Shown piece by piece: positions 1-8,198 of a DNA stretch of 15,850 nucleotides (the stretch's first letter is position 1; every line of letters begins with the position of its first letter). The stretch covers positions 1 through 15,850 of the forward strand of contig JAGPDJ010000018.1 in NCBI GenBank assembly GCA_018057635.1, in the 5' to 3' direction. Source of the stretch: Ferruginibacter sp. Lineage in GTDB: Bacteria > Bacteroidota > Bacteroidia > Chitinophagales > Chitinophagaceae. The position numbers and the translations under genes were made by a program. The notes beneath the pieces were generated by a model. It was not told where the DNA came from. It ran no database searches and saw only the letters and a program-made list of their open reading frames with translations.

Positions 1-927
1 CCGGCCGAAAGTGCAGGATACAGCGCATGGGGAAGAGCTACAGAATATACAAAGAAAAGTATTGAAAATTATAGTAAGAGATGGTTAACTTATCCGTACC
101 CGGTAGCAGTGAACGTGGCAGGGAATATTGGTGGTATGGAATATCCGGGTATTGTTTTCTGTGGCGCCAATGCAAAAGAAGATCAATTGTTTGGAGTAAC
201 CGATCATGAATTCGGGCATACCTGGTTCCCTATGATCGTTGGAAGCAATGAGCGTAAATACGGATGGATGGATGAAGGGTTTAATACTTTTATCAATTCT
301 ATTGCTTTAAAAGATTTTAATAATGGTGAATATAAAAATACGGGTATTGCAAAGAGTTTGCTTATTCCATATATGTTCAGTGAAGAATCTGAAAAGATAT
401 TGCTGGCCCCTGATGCTATGAAAGAAGCTAATATTGGAACCTCTTTATATTACAAACCCGGTTATGCACTGGAATTGTTACGTGATCAGGTTTTGGGAGA
501 AGAGCGGTTCGATTATGCATTCAGGGCATATATAAAAAGGTGGGCATACAAACATCCAACGCCCTGGGATTTTTTCAGAACAATGGAAAACGCTGCAGGA
601 GAAGAACTTTCCTGGTTCTGGCGTGGCTGGTTTATAGAGAATTATATGCTTGACCAGGCAATTACATCTGTATCTTATGACAATAATAATAGCAATGCTA
701 TAGTCAGTATTGCTAATTTAAACCAGATGGCGATGCCTGTGATATTGAATTATGTAACAGCTTCAGGTGTTAAAGGAGATATAAAATTACCGGTTGAAAT
801 ATGGAATAATACTGCAGTTTTTAAAGTAAAGATCCCGGTAAAAGGGAAACTTAAATCTGTAACCTTAGATCCTGAAAAGCTATTTCCTGATATCAATTAC
901 ACTAATAATAAATGGTCTGATAAGTAA
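1..927 (+). CDS. M1-family zinc metallopeptidase (aminopeptidase-like), 3' part
   Basis: The reading frame is open from the first base, so the gene starts outside the window; about 308 C-terminal residues are present. A GTG at 109 is in frame but internal to the protein. Counting from base 1, residues 44-49 read GGMEYP, the exopeptidase substrate-binding motif of M1 peptidases. HEFGH lies at residues 69-73 and the third zinc ligand Glu at 92 (in WMDEGF), giving the canonical HExxH-18-E arrangement. The Tyr expected to stabilise the transition state is probably one in the stretch after residue 145. The tail (WFWRGWF near residues 205-211, then a beta-rich region) fits Bacteroidota M1 enzymes of some 600 residues. 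It would trim N-terminal residues from peptides. Whether it is exported cannot be seen because the N-terminus is missing. No hairpin terminator follows the stop. Family assignment is secure; substrate is unknown. Confidence 0.93.
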   Translation, partial: PAESAGYSAWGRATEYTKKSIENYSKRWLTYPYPVAVNVAGNIGGMEYPGIVFCGANAKEDQLFGVTDHEFGHTWFPMIVGSNERKYGWMDEGFNTFINSIALKDFNNGEYKNTGIAKSLLIPYMFSEESEKILLAPDAMKEANIGTSLYYKPGYALELLRDQVLGEERFDYAFRAYIKRWAYKHPTPWDFFRTMENAAGEELSWFWRGWFIENYMLDQAITSVSYDNNNSNAIVSIANLNQMAMPVILNYVTASGVKGDIKLPVEIWNNTAVFKVKIPVKGKLKSVTLDPEKLFPDINYTNNKWSDK

Positions 928-967
928 CTTTTATTTATAATTTGACTCACACATAGAAAATTATTAG

Positions 968-996
968 TTGTTTCATATTTCCCACATTTAATTTTG
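968..996 (+). promoter_or_regulatory. Bacteroidota-type promoter for the DUF4382 lipoprotein gene
   Basis: TTG at 968-970 is followed by an 18-base spacer and TAATTTTG at 989-996. This matches the TTG/TAnnTTTG consensus of the primary sigma factor in Bacteroidota with a spacing inside the usual range. Transcription would start near 1003, leaving a leader of about 54 bases before the ATG at 1057. It is the best promoter match in the window. Confidence 0.55.
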
Positions 997-1056
997 TTGG
1001 CATGAAATTCGGGTATTGTAGTTTGAACTAAAATTTCAATAAATAAATTACATACC

Positions 1057-1584
1057 ATGAAAAAAAATATCATTATTGTTTTAGCTGCCTTACTCACATC
1101 TTCTATATTCATCGCATCTTGCAGTAAGGATAATAATGAAGATAAGAGATCAACTTTGAATGTAAGGCTTACAGATGCGCCAACAGCGTATGAAGAAGTA
1201 AATGTTGATATCAGTGAAGTAAGGGTAAAGTTTTCTGATGATTCATCAAGTAACGGATGGGTAACATTAACAACTAATCCTGGTATTTACAATTTACTTG
1301 CATACCAGAATGGTGTTGATACGTTATTGGGTACCGGTATTTTCCCGCTTCAGGTTTTAAAAGAGATCAGGTTTGTACTTGGACCCAATAATACCATTAA
1401 AGATTCAGGTGTGGTTTATCCATTAACAATTCCAAGTGGTTCTGAATCTGGTTTAAAGATTAAGGTTAACAAGTCATTGAATGCAACTTTGGAAACCATC
1501 ATTATTGATTTTGATGCAGCATTATCTGTACACAAAGATGGCACAGGCGATTACAAATTGAGGCCGGTTTTAAAGGTAAAATAA
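1057..1584 (+). CDS. DUF4382 domain-containing lipoprotein
   Basis: This 175-residue protein has a short basic N-terminus (MKKN), a hydrophobic segment at residues 4-18 and the lipobox I-A-S-C with Cys22, so it should be a signal-peptidase-II lipoprotein. Residues 34-60 (LNVRLTDAP, then EEVNVDISEVRV) are the characteristic start of DUF4382, a beta-sandwich-like domain of unknown function common in Bacteroidota and other bacteria. The domain fills the rest of the protein and ends with RPVLKVK. After the lipid-bearing Cys the sequence is S-K-D-N, close to the lipoprotein export signal reported for surface lipoproteins in Flavobacteriia, so it may be displayed on the cell surface (inference). 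The gene has its own promoter and a hairpin terminator, and looks monocistronic. No enzymatic role can be assigned. Confidence 0.88.
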   Translation: MKKNIIIVLAALLTSSIFIASCSKDNNEDKRSTLNVRLTDAPTAYEEVNVDISEVRVKFSDDSSSNGWVTLTTNPGIYNLLAYQNGVDTLLGTGIFPLQVLKEIRFVLGPNNTIKDSGVVYPLTIPSGSESGLKIKVNKSLNATLETIIIDFDAALSVHKDGTGDYKLRPVLKVK

Positions 1585-1606
1585 AAAGCAAACAAACATT
1601 TATAAG

Positions 1607-1635
1607 AAAGCCTTTACATTTTTGTAAAGGCTTTT
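1607..1635. terminator. Bidirectional intrinsic terminator between convergent genes
   Basis: AAAGCCTTTACA at 1607-1618 pairs perfectly with TGTAAAGGCTTT at 1623-1634, a 12-bp stem with a 4-base T loop. T residues follow on the plus strand and, because the stem begins with A's, also on the minus strand. It lies between the stop of the lipoprotein gene (1584) and the stop of the ROK kinase (1658), so it can end both transcripts. Confidence 0.85.
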
Positions 1636-1657
1636 AATTTAATATTAATTATTGTGT

Positions 1658-2617
1658 TTATTGTTCCCAAATCAAAGCGCTTGCCCCTAAAATAGCTGCA
1701 TCAGATTCCTTCAATTCACTGAATATCAGTTTAACCTTGTTTTTAAAAATGGGAAGCAGGTTTTCTTCCATATGTTTGCGGGTTGGGTTCAGCAACAGGT
1801 TTCCAGCTTTGGTTAAACCTCCAAACAAAACGATTGCAGCAGGGGATGAAAACATGATAAAATTGGCAAGAGATTCGCCAAGTATCTGCCCGGTGAATTC
1901 AAATATCTGGTTGGCCACATTATCGCCCTGCATGGCACATTCATATACAGATTCGCTCGTGAGTTCGTTCAGGCTATAGTTGCGCAGGAGGCTGGCTTCT
2001 TCCGGGTGTGTGGTTAGCAATTCAATGGCAGTATCACGTACACCAGTAGCCGAAGCATACGATTCAAGTGTGCCTCTTAAGCCGGTGCCTTTATGCAATC
2101 TGCCACCCGGCCTGATGGTTGTATGACCCAATTCCCCGGCAAAGCCATCATGGCCCACTACAATTTTTCCATCAATAATAATTCCGCTTCCAACACCGGT
2201 GCCTAAGGTAATGGTGATGAAATGTTTCATATTCTTACAGGCGCCAAACATCATTTCGCCCACAGCAGCTGCATTGGCATCATTTGTCAGTTTTGTTTTT
2301 AAACCGAATTTTTTTTCAATCAGCGATGCAATGGGAATGATACCTTTCCATTTAAGGTTAGGCGCATACTCTATAGTACCCGAATAGATATTGCCGTTAG
2401 GTGCACCCATTCCGATGCCTACAAAGCTTTCAACTCCACCAACCCTTTCTATCATGGGTGCCAGCTTTTCATAAAGGTCTTCTATGAATTCTTCCACGGT
2501 ATCGTGGTCGTTGGTAGGGATGCGATCCTGTTCAACAATTATACCATCATTATTAACAATGCCGAATTTAGTAGTGGTACCACCAACATCTATTCCAATA
2601 GCATATTTACCTTTCAT
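1658..2617 (-). CDS. ROK-family sugar kinase (probable glucokinase)
   Basis: This 319-residue protein has the ROK/ASKHA fold. The phosphate-binding motif DVGGTTTKFG lies at residues 10-19, the catalytic Asp113 in LTNDANAAAVGE, and the second ATP-binding loop LGTGVGSG at 138-145. GELGH (161-165) supplies the sugar-contacting Glu and the conserved His, and Glu185 in TLESYASATG is the other sugar-binding residue. It likely phosphorylates glucose to glucose-6-phosphate in the cytosol using ATP. A kinase for another hexose or for N-acetyl sugars is possible, but there is no N-terminal helix-turn-helix, so it is not a ROK repressor. The three Cys of the usual CxCGxxGC zinc motif are absent: the aligned stretch is GRLHKGTGLRGTLE (172-185). 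It starts 27 bases after the stop of the MFS sugar transporter and is probably co-transcribed, which supports uptake-coupled phosphorylation. Confidence 0.9.
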   Translation of the reverse strand: MKGKYAIGIDVGGTTTKFGIVNNDGIIVEQDRIPTNDHDTVEEFIEDLYEKLAPMIERVGGVESFVGIGMGAPNGNIYSGTIEYAPNLKWKGIIPIASLIEKKFGLKTKLTNDANAAAVGEMMFGACKNMKHFITITLGTGVGSGIIIDGKIVVGHDGFAGELGHTTIRPGGRLHKGTGLRGTLESYASATGVRDTAIELLTTHPEEASLLRNYSLNELTSESVYECAMQGDNVANQIFEFTGQILGESLANFIMFSSPAAIVLFGGLTKAGNLLLNPTRKHMEENLLPIFKNKVKLIFSELKESDAAILGASALIWEQ

Positions 2618-2644
2618 ATTTTATCAGGTTTAAATCTTAATATA

Positions 2645-4363
2645 TTAATGCCCGGATGCACTGGTACCTGCATCGTAATTGATACCCTGTTTTCCCAATA
2701 TCCTTTTAACAATAAATGCAAAGAATGCAAGGTATGCAAAGCATATCGCTGCCACCCAGTATGACTGGTGAATTCCCGATCCGTCAATGGTTGAATTTGC
2801 TTGCAGGAAATCGGCCAGTTTACCCTGGATAGGTGGTATGATACCGCCACCGAGAATCATCATGATCAGGAATGCCGAACCCTGGCTGGTATACTTTCCA
2901 AGGCCTGCAATGGATAAACTGAATATACTTGGCCACATGATAGAGCAGCATAAACCCCCACTCAGGAAAGCATAAACAGCTAACATACCGGTTGTTTGTG
3001 TACCTACAATCATGGCTGTAACACCCAATAAACCAAATATCAGCAATGTTTGCGCAGGCTTATTCTGGGTTAAATAGAAAGCCGCAATTTGAACAATAAC
3101 ACATACAACATAATAATACAATGGCTTCATATCATAACCAAATGCCGTATTTACGGCCAGGATGATGGCAAATGCCACCAGTGGTACAATTACTTGCAGA
3201 ATTACAGTTGTAGATTTTTTTAAACTGAACGCACTAACGGCAAAGGCCCAGCGGCCAATCATTAAACTTCCCCAATACATAGCTATATAAGGAGTAGCCT
3301 CTGAAGCCTGGAAACCGCCAAAATCCTTGTGCCTTAAAAGTTCTCCCAAATTACTGCCAACTGAAACTTCCACACCTACATACACAAAAATGGCCAGCAT
3401 ACCCAAAACCAATTGAGGATATTTCATAGCACCCCAACCATTGTTATTTTTTCTTGCACTAAGGTTAGATAACAGCAAGCCAAACACCACAACAGCCAAT
3501 GCGCCAAACAACCATTTAAGCCTGTATGATTCCATGGCATGTTTTTGTGTATCATCCAGGGTAGTCATATCTGTTTTGTAACTGCTAAACACGGGTACAA
3601 AACAAATGATCAGTAAGCCGGTCATGATCAACAATGAATATAATGCCTTTCCTGCCTTTTCGGTTGGTTCTTCTGAAATGCCAGACGGTACTTTTTTAGA
3701 AAAATTGAATAATGCAGCAGCTGCCAGAAACAATCCGCCAACACCGGAGTATAACAAAATCACTTTACTTAAACTGAGTGAAGCAATTTTTTCATCTGTT
3801 ATGGCAGCAGTGGTTCCAAATAGGGCAATGGCTACAACCAATGGCCCGATGGTAGTGCCAAATGAATTGATGGCGCCACCCAAAGTGACTCTGCTGGTGC
3901 CGGTGATTGGGTCGCCCAATGCTATGGCAAATGGCTGTGCAGCTGTTTGCTGTAAAGAAAATCCAAGAGCCACAATAAACAACCCGGCCAGCATACCGGC
4001 AAAAGTATTTGCATTTACTGCAATAATCATGGCAGCGGCACCCAGGGCCGAAAATAATAAACCATATACAATACTTTTTTTGTAGCCCCATTTACCAACC
4101 AGGTCTTTCCCTCCAAAAGCACCATAAGCAAACAGCAACAATGCTCCAATATAATAAGCAGTATAAAAGGCAAAGTCAATCAACTGGCTCTGAAACTGAT
4201 CGAGGCTAAAATAATGTTTACAAAAAGGTATGAATACGCTGTTCCCCGCAGCGATAAACCCCCAAAAGAAAAATACAGTTACCAATGTTCCTAGGGCACC
4301 GTAATTGGTTGGTATTGCAGCCGCAGGTGTATTACCTGCTTTCATTTCGTGTTCTAAAGGCAT
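2645..4363 (-). CDS. FucP/GluP-type MFS sugar:H+ symporter, enlarged form
   Basis: I chose the ATG at 4363 ([10 protein letters not shown]), giving 572 residues; the frame extends to a TTG at 4393 and another ATG lies at 4345. Early segments ([29 protein letters not shown]) and late ones ([32 protein letters not shown]) are hallmarks of the fucose/glucose-galactose permease family in the inner membrane. Canonical members have about 410-440 residues and 12 helices. By eye I count about 16 hydrophobic segments here: two extra after the sixth, around a loop with [14 protein letters not shown], and apparently two more before the conserved SIMWPSIF helix. The substrate is probably glucose or a related hexose, inferred from the adjoining ROK kinase and the divergent glycogen genes. 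It is the first gene of a transporter-kinase operon. Confidence 0.88.
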   Translation of the reverse strand: MPLEHEMKAGNTPAAAIPTNYGALGTLVTVFFFWGFIAAGNSVFIPFCKHYFSLDQFQSQLIDFAFYTAYYIGALLLFAYGAFGGKDLVGKWGYKKSIVYGLLFSALGAAAMIIAVNANTFAGMLAGLFIVALGFSLQQTAAQPFAIALGDPITGTSRVTLGGAINSFGTTIGPLVVAIALFGTTAAITDEKIASLSLSKVILLYSGVGGLFLAAAALFNFSKKVPSGISEEPTEKAGKALYSLLIMTGLLIICFVPVFSSYKTDMTTLDDTQKHAMESYRLKWLFGALAVVVFGLLLSNLSARKNNNGWGAMKYPQLVLGMLAIFVYVGVEVSVGSNLGELLRHKDFGGFQASEATPYIAMYWGSLMIGRWAFAVSAFSLKKSTTVILQVIVPLVAFAIILAVNTAFGYDMKPLYYYVVCVIVQIAAFYLTQNKPAQTLLIFGLLGVTAMIVGTQTTGMLAVYAFLSGGLCCSIMWPSIFSLSIAGLGKYTSQGSAFLIMMILGGGIIPPIQGKLADFLQANSTIDGSGIHQSYWVAAICFAYLAFFAFIVKRILGKQGINYDAGTSASGH

Positions 4364-4398
4364 AGAAGTTGGTTTGAACGTTGAAAATAACAAGAATT

Positions 4399-4430
4399 TT
4401 GATGAGTATAAAAATTACTTTTTAAATTTA
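4399..4430 (+). promoter_or_regulatory. Candidate promoter for glgA-glgC
   Basis: Within the 161-base divergent region between the transporter (start 4363) and glgA (4525), TTG at 4399-4401 lies 21 bases before TAAATTTA at 4423-4430. This matches the Bacteroidota TTG/TAnnTTTG pattern except for the last base. The same extended box TTAAATTTAC (4422-4431) recurs upstream of glgB. The predicted start near 4437 leaves an 88-base leader. I found no equally good box for the leftward transporter gene. Confidence 0.35.
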
Positions 4431-4524
4431 CAGTATAATAAACCTTCTTATATCTGTATATTTATTTAAGATTGCTAAAGTTATTAATAAGCTTCCTAAA
4501 TTGGATAAATTTTAAATCAGCAGG

Positions 4525-5937
4525 ATGGAAATCATACATGTGAGTGCAGAATGTTATCCCATGGCCAAAGCGGGCGGCCTGGCAGATGTTGTAGGAGCTT
4601 TGCCAAAATACCAGAATAAACTGGGGCATATTGCCAAAGTAGTGATGCCTATGCATCGAACAAAATTCCTGTATAATAATGAGTGGGAAACAGTTCACAA
4701 GGGAAGTTTTCCGATGGGTAAATTCTATTTTGATTTTACAGTGATCAAGGAAAAGACCAATAAACTAGGGTTTGACCTGTATTGTGTTGATATCAATGGT
4801 TTGCTCGACAGGGAAAAAATATACAGTTATGACGATGATGTGGAAAGGTTTACCGCTTTCCAGATTTCAGTATTGGAATGGATCAATAGCTGGGAACACC
4901 GGCCGGATATCGTACACGTGCATGATCATCATGCAGCACTGATCCCTTTCATGATGCGCAATTGTTTTACTTACAGAAAACTTTCTGGCATCCATACTGT
5001 TCTTACTATCCACAATGCACAATACCAGGGATGGATGGGGTGGGAAAAAGCATCGTATATACCGGTGTGGGATACATGGAAATGGGGTTTGCTCGACTGG
5101 GATAATACGCTCAACCCGCTGGCCTGTGGAGTAAAATGTGCCGACAAAGTAAATACCGTTAGCCCCGGATATATGCAGGAGTTAATGGCTGAAGCCAATG
5201 GCCTGGAAAGTTTGTTTAACTATGAAAGGGGTAAATGCAGTGGAATCATAAACGGAATTGATTACAGCGTTTGGGATCCGGAAACAGATACCTATATCCT
5301 GGATAACTATAGTATTAAAGATTATGAAGCCGGTAAAATGCTGAATAAAAAAGCACTTTGCAAGCAGTTTAATTTTGATGAGAACCTTCCTCTCATCATC
5401 TTTATTGGGCGACTGGTAAATGAAAAAGCAGCCGACTTGTTACCTGAAGCTATCACAAAATCTTTTCAACAATTAGATCGCAAATTCAGCTGCCTGATAC
5501 TGGGAAGCGGAGAACCAACTGTTGAAAATGAATTAAAGGGATTGCAAAACCACTGGGTGGGTTATTACAATACCCAGATAGATTATAATGAAAAACTAAG
5601 TCACCTGATGTATGCAGGTGCTGATTTTATTTTAATGCCCAGCAGGGTGGAACCATGCGGACTTAACCAGTTGTATGCAATGCGGTATGGAACGGTACCG
5701 GTTGTACGAAGAACCGGCGGATTGAAAGATACCGTGATAGATTTTGGTGAGGAAGGAGGATATGGAATTTGCTTTAACAATGCCACTGTAGATGATATTG
5801 TTTATTCCATCAACCGGGCAACAGAATTATACGGGGATAATGAAAAACTGGAAGAAGTAAGAAAAAGAATGATGGGCGTGAACAGCAGCTGGGAATCAAG
5901 TGCAAAGAAATACATAGAACTATATGAATCAATTTAA
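4525..5937 (+). CDS. glgA: Glycogen synthase (ADP-glucose type, GT5)
   Basis: The 470-residue cytosolic enzyme transfers glucose from ADP-glucose to the non-reducing end of an alpha-1,4-glucan. It opens with the ADP-glucose-binding KxGGL motif (Lys15-Ala-Gly-Gly-Leu19) inside AKAGGLADVVGALP. Next come VHVHDHHAALIP near 130-140, IHNAQYQGW, the NGIDYSVWDP motif, then the second Rossmann domain with IGRLVNEKAADLL and LILGSGE. The catalytic Glu motif SRVEPCGLNQLYAMRYGTVP has Glu376. All motifs of bacterial-type GT5 synthases are present and the length is usual. The ATG at 4525 is preceded closely by AGCAGG, a modest ribosome-binding site. glgC follows after 21 bases, so the two are almost certainly one transcript. 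It is divergent from the transporter-kinase operon. Confidence 0.97.
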   Translation: MEIIHVSAECYPMAKAGGLADVVGALPKYQNKLGHIAKVVMPMHRTKFLYNNEWETVHKGSFPMGKFYFDFTVIKEKTNKLGFDLYCVDINGLLDREKIYSYDDDVERFTAFQISVLEWINSWEHRPDIVHVHDHHAALIPFMMRNCFTYRKLSGIHTVLTIHNAQYQGWMGWEKASYIPVWDTWKWGLLDWDNTLNPLACGVKCADKVNTVSPGYMQELMAEANGLESLFNYERGKCSGIINGIDYSVWDPETDTYILDNYSIKDYEAGKMLNKKALCKQFNFDENLPLIIFIGRLVNEKAADLLPEAITKSFQQLDRKFSCLILGSGEPTVENELKGLQNHWVGYYNTQIDYNEKLSHLMYAGADFILMPSRVEPCGLNQLYAMRYGTVPVVRRTGGLKDTVIDFGEEGGYGICFNNATVDDIVYSINRATELYGDNEKLEEVRKRMMGVNSSWESSAKKYIELYESI

Positions 5938-5958
5938 TAACCGGATAAATTATATATT

Positions 5959-7239
5959 ATGATCAGCAAACAGGTAGTATCAGTCATTTTAGGGGGTGGC
6001 GCCGGAAGCCGGCTTTATCCGTTAACCGCATCAAGAAGTAAGCCTGCAGTTCCTATTGCAGGAAAATACCGCTTAGTGGATATACCCATTTCAAATTGCA
6101 TCAACAGCAACATCAACAGGATGTTTGTATTAACACAATACAATTCTGCTTCATTAAATAAGCACATCAAGAATACTTACCAGTTCAGCGGTTTCAGCAG
6201 TGGTTTTGTTGACATTCTTGCAGCAGAACAAACACCAGACAGCCCGGGTTGGTTCCAGGGCACCGCCGATGCTGTAAGGCAATCGCTGAAACACATTGAC
6301 AAAAATGATTTTGAGTATGTGCTTATATTAAGTGGCGACCAGTTATACCAGATGGATTTTGGTGAAATGATGGCCAATCATATAGAATCTGGTGCAGATA
6401 TATCTATTGCAACCATTCCGGTTTCTGAAAGAGAGGCAACAGAGTTTGGTATTTTAAAAGTGGATGGCAAAAACTGCATCAGTTCTTTTGTTGAAAAGCC
6501 GGCAAAAGAATTATTACCCGGCTGGATCAGCAATACCGGCGATGAAATGCAGCAACAGGGCAGGAATTACCTGGCTTCGATGGGTATTTATATATTCAAC
6601 AGGAAACTGTTATTTGATTTGTTACAGGTAGAAAAGAAAGATGCTACTGATTTTGGAAAGGAGATCATTCCGGAAGCAATAGACAAATACAAAGTGGTGA
6701 GTTTTCAATATGACGGTTACTGGACAGATATCGGAAATATCTACTCTTTTTTTGAGGCCAACCTGGCCCTTACACTGGAATTGCCACCGTTTAACCTTTT
6801 TGATAACAAGAAAATGGTTTACTCACGGGCACGCATGCTTCCTCCTGCAAAGATCAGCGGCACAACCCTGCAGCAAACTATTATGGCGGAAGGTTGTATT
6901 ATTCATGCTTCAGTTATTTCTAACAGTGTTATTGGTATCAGGAGCCGAATAGGGCTTGGCAGTAATATTGTTAGCTGTTATATAATGGGAAATGATTTTT
7001 ACGAAACAATTGAAGAGATCGCTTATAATTACAACAAAGGCATTCCAAGAGTAGGAATAGGGGATAACTGTAACCTGAAAAATGTGATTGTTGACAAGGA
7101 TTGCCGTATTGGAAATAATGTAAACATACAGGGAGGTGCTCATTTACCGGATCACGACCATTCACTGTATGCCATAAAAGACGGAATCGTTGTTATAAAA
7201 AAAGGTGCAATTGTACCCGATGGTTTTGAGATAATATAA
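5959..7239 (+). CDS. glgC: Glucose-1-phosphate adenylyltransferase (ADP-glucose pyrophosphorylase)
   Basis: The 426-residue enzyme makes ADP-glucose from ATP and glucose-1-phosphate, the committed step of glycogen synthesis. The N-terminal nucleotidyltransferase domain has the pyrophosphorylase signature GGGAGSRLYPLT at residues 12-23, followed by SKPAVPIAGKYRLVDIPISN. The product-binding region is near WFQGTADAVRQ, and the sugar-phosphate Lys180 is in FVEKP. YWTDIGNIYSFFEANLAL ends the catalytic domain. The C-terminal third is a left-handed beta-helix with hexapeptide repeats (for example VIVDKDCRIGNNVNI) and closes with GIVVIKKGAIVPDG. Wording of the motifs is nearer to the cyanobacterial/plant type than to the enterobacterial one (recalled, not aligned), so its allosteric effector may differ from that of the E. 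coli enzyme. It follows glgA in the same operon. Confidence 0.97.
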   Translation: MISKQVVSVILGGGAGSRLYPLTASRSKPAVPIAGKYRLVDIPISNCINSNINRMFVLTQYNSASLNKHIKNTYQFSGFSSGFVDILAAEQTPDSPGWFQGTADAVRQSLKHIDKNDFEYVLILSGDQLYQMDFGEMMANHIESGADISIATIPVSEREATEFGILKVDGKNCISSFVEKPAKELLPGWISNTGDEMQQQGRNYLASMGIYIFNRKLLFDLLQVEKKDATDFGKEIIPEAIDKYKVVSFQYDGYWTDIGNIYSFFEANLALTLELPPFNLFDNKKMVYSRARMLPPAKISGTTLQQTIMAEGCIIHASVISNSVIGIRSRIGLGSNIVSCYIMGNDFYETIEEIAYNYNKGIPRVGIGDNCNLKNVIVDKDCRIGNNVNIQGGAHLPDHDHSLYAIKDGIVVIKKGAIVPDGFEII

Positions 7240-7265
7240 ATAAGAAAAAAATATAGTCATATCCG

Positions 7266-7335
7266 TCATTGCGAGGAACGAAGCAATCTTGAATTAAAAT
7301 TGTAAAATGTTAGATTGCTTCGTTCCTCGCAATGA
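7266..7335. repeat. Perfect 24-bp inverted repeat, REP/MITE-like dispersed element
   Basis: Positions 7266-7289 (beginning TCATTGCGAGGAACG and ending AAGCAATCT) are the exact reverse complement of 7312-7335, separated by a 22-base AT-rich spacer. Each arm also contains its own short inverted pair, ATTGC and GCAAT, 10 bases apart. The arm sequence is GC-richer than its surroundings and resembles a CATTGCGAG...GAAGCAATC repeat I recall as dispersed in intergenic regions of many bacterial genomes. In RNA it would form a long stable stem just past the glgC stop (7239), which could protect the 3' end or help termination. No other copy is visible in this window. Confidence 0.8.
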
Positions 7336-7361
7336 TGATAATTTAAAAATAGATACACTAC

Positions 7362-7396
7362 AAAAAAGCAGCTATATTTTTTATAGCTGCTTTTTT
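7362..7396. terminator. Bidirectional intrinsic terminator after glgC and the GLPGLI gene
   Basis: AAAAAAGCAGCTATA at 7362-7376 pairs perfectly with TATAGCTGCTTTTTT at 7382-7396 around a 5-base T loop. The stem is A-tract/U-tract flanked in both directions, as expected between convergent genes. It lies 10 bases from the stop of the GLPGLI gene (7406) and downstream of glgC and the inverted repeat. Confidence 0.9.
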
Positions 7397-7405
7397 ATAT
7401 TATCC

Positions 7406-8164
7406 TTATAAAAGGGTGCTCCAATACAACTGCTCAATCCATTTTTGCGATTCCGGGTCGTCTTCATTTACCCATTCTTTTGTGCGTTCTTTCAGGGTTT
7501 TCTTTAGTGATGCATTTGTAAAATATTTTTTTGCAGTTACCGGTTTGATACTGCTTACATTAATATCGTTCACCATTACTTTTGTTGCTATCCAGGAAGC
7601 ATACATCCTGGGAATGGTAAGGCCTAATACAAGGCCCGGCAAACCATTGATAGAACAGGGTCCGCCGGGAATTATGATCTCATCTGAATAAAATGCAAAT
7701 ACATATACGCTGTCCATGATAATGCCAACTGCTTTCCTGCAGTTAAAACCGGCAATGATCCTGTTTTCATTGGTAAGCCTCCATTCTATTGCAGGAATAG
7801 AATCCTCTACATTGAAATTTGATCCATATACATTTTTCTGCATGTTGAATTTCTTAACTGTGTGATCAAAATACCACACATTCTCTTCGTCACTTTTGCG
7901 CATCCATTCAGGTACTTTTATTTCATCCCAGTGATCAAATTTGTAAACACTTTTATTTTCGGCAAATGTATACCGGTAATAGCCGGTTTTAAACTGTGGC
8001 ATATTTTCCTTCATCATTTCGGCCCAGGAATTATTGCCAAGTGTTTTTTTGATATTTACTTTTACTTCATATTCAACTGTTGCCTTGCTGATGAACAATG
8101 ACTGGGCAAAGATTAGCTGAAAAGAAAAAAGACAGGTTATAAAAAGTATTATTTTGATTTTCAT
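7406..8164 (-). CDS. GLPGLI family exported protein
   Basis: I chose the ATG at 8164 because MKIKIILFITCLFSFQLIFAQ is a typical signal peptide at the very start; the frame runs open to 8284 but that extension overlaps the upstream gene and precedes the signal. The resulting 252-residue protein carries the family-naming motif as GLPGLVLGL at residues 174-182, inside GGPCSINGLPGL. Upstream lie the family's usual Tyr/Trp-rich strands (GYYRYTFAENKSVYKF and ENVWYFD). Cys142 and Cys170 could form a disulfide once exported. The family (about 200-290 residues, Bacteroidota) has no established biochemical function. The gene starts 34 bases after the stop of the beta-barrel protein and should be its co-transcribed partner, a pairing common in this phylum. 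Confidence 0.9.
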   Translation of the reverse strand: MKIKIILFITCLFSFQLIFAQSLFISKATVEYEVKVNIKKTLGNNSWAEMMKENMPQFKTGYYRYTFAENKSVYKFDHWDEIKVPEWMRKSDEENVWYFDHTVKKFNMQKNVYGSNFNVEDSIPAIEWRLTNENRIIAGFNCRKAVGIIMDSVYVFAFYSDEIIIPGGPCSINGLPGLVLGLTIPRMYASWIATKVMVNDINVSSIKPVTAKKYFTNASLKKTLKERTKEWVNEDDPESQKWIEQLYWSTLL

Positions 8165-8198
8165 AATGCTGATGAACTGATTTGTGAAAATTATAAAA

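Noticed and set aside
109..927. Peptidase starting at the GTG at position 109 as a complete short gene
   Set aside because: The frame is open and homologous-looking back to base 1 and the GTG lies just before the GGMEYP motif, so this is an internal codon of a truncated gene.
3606..4085. 159-residue open frame on the plus strand opposite the sugar transporter
   Set aside because: It is antisense to strongly conserved transporter helices, has an Ala/Asn/Pro-rich composition from the reversed strand and no recognisable domain.
4364..4393. TTG start for the sugar transporter adding 10 residues
   Set aside because: The ATG at 4363 is a more likely start; the added residues show nothing conserved. 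The choice between ATG 4363 and 4345 remains open.
4481..4490. Perfect 10-bp palindrome TTATTAATAA upstream of glgA as an operator
   Set aside because: The region is very AT-rich, the flanks do not pair, and a palindrome this short is expected by chance.
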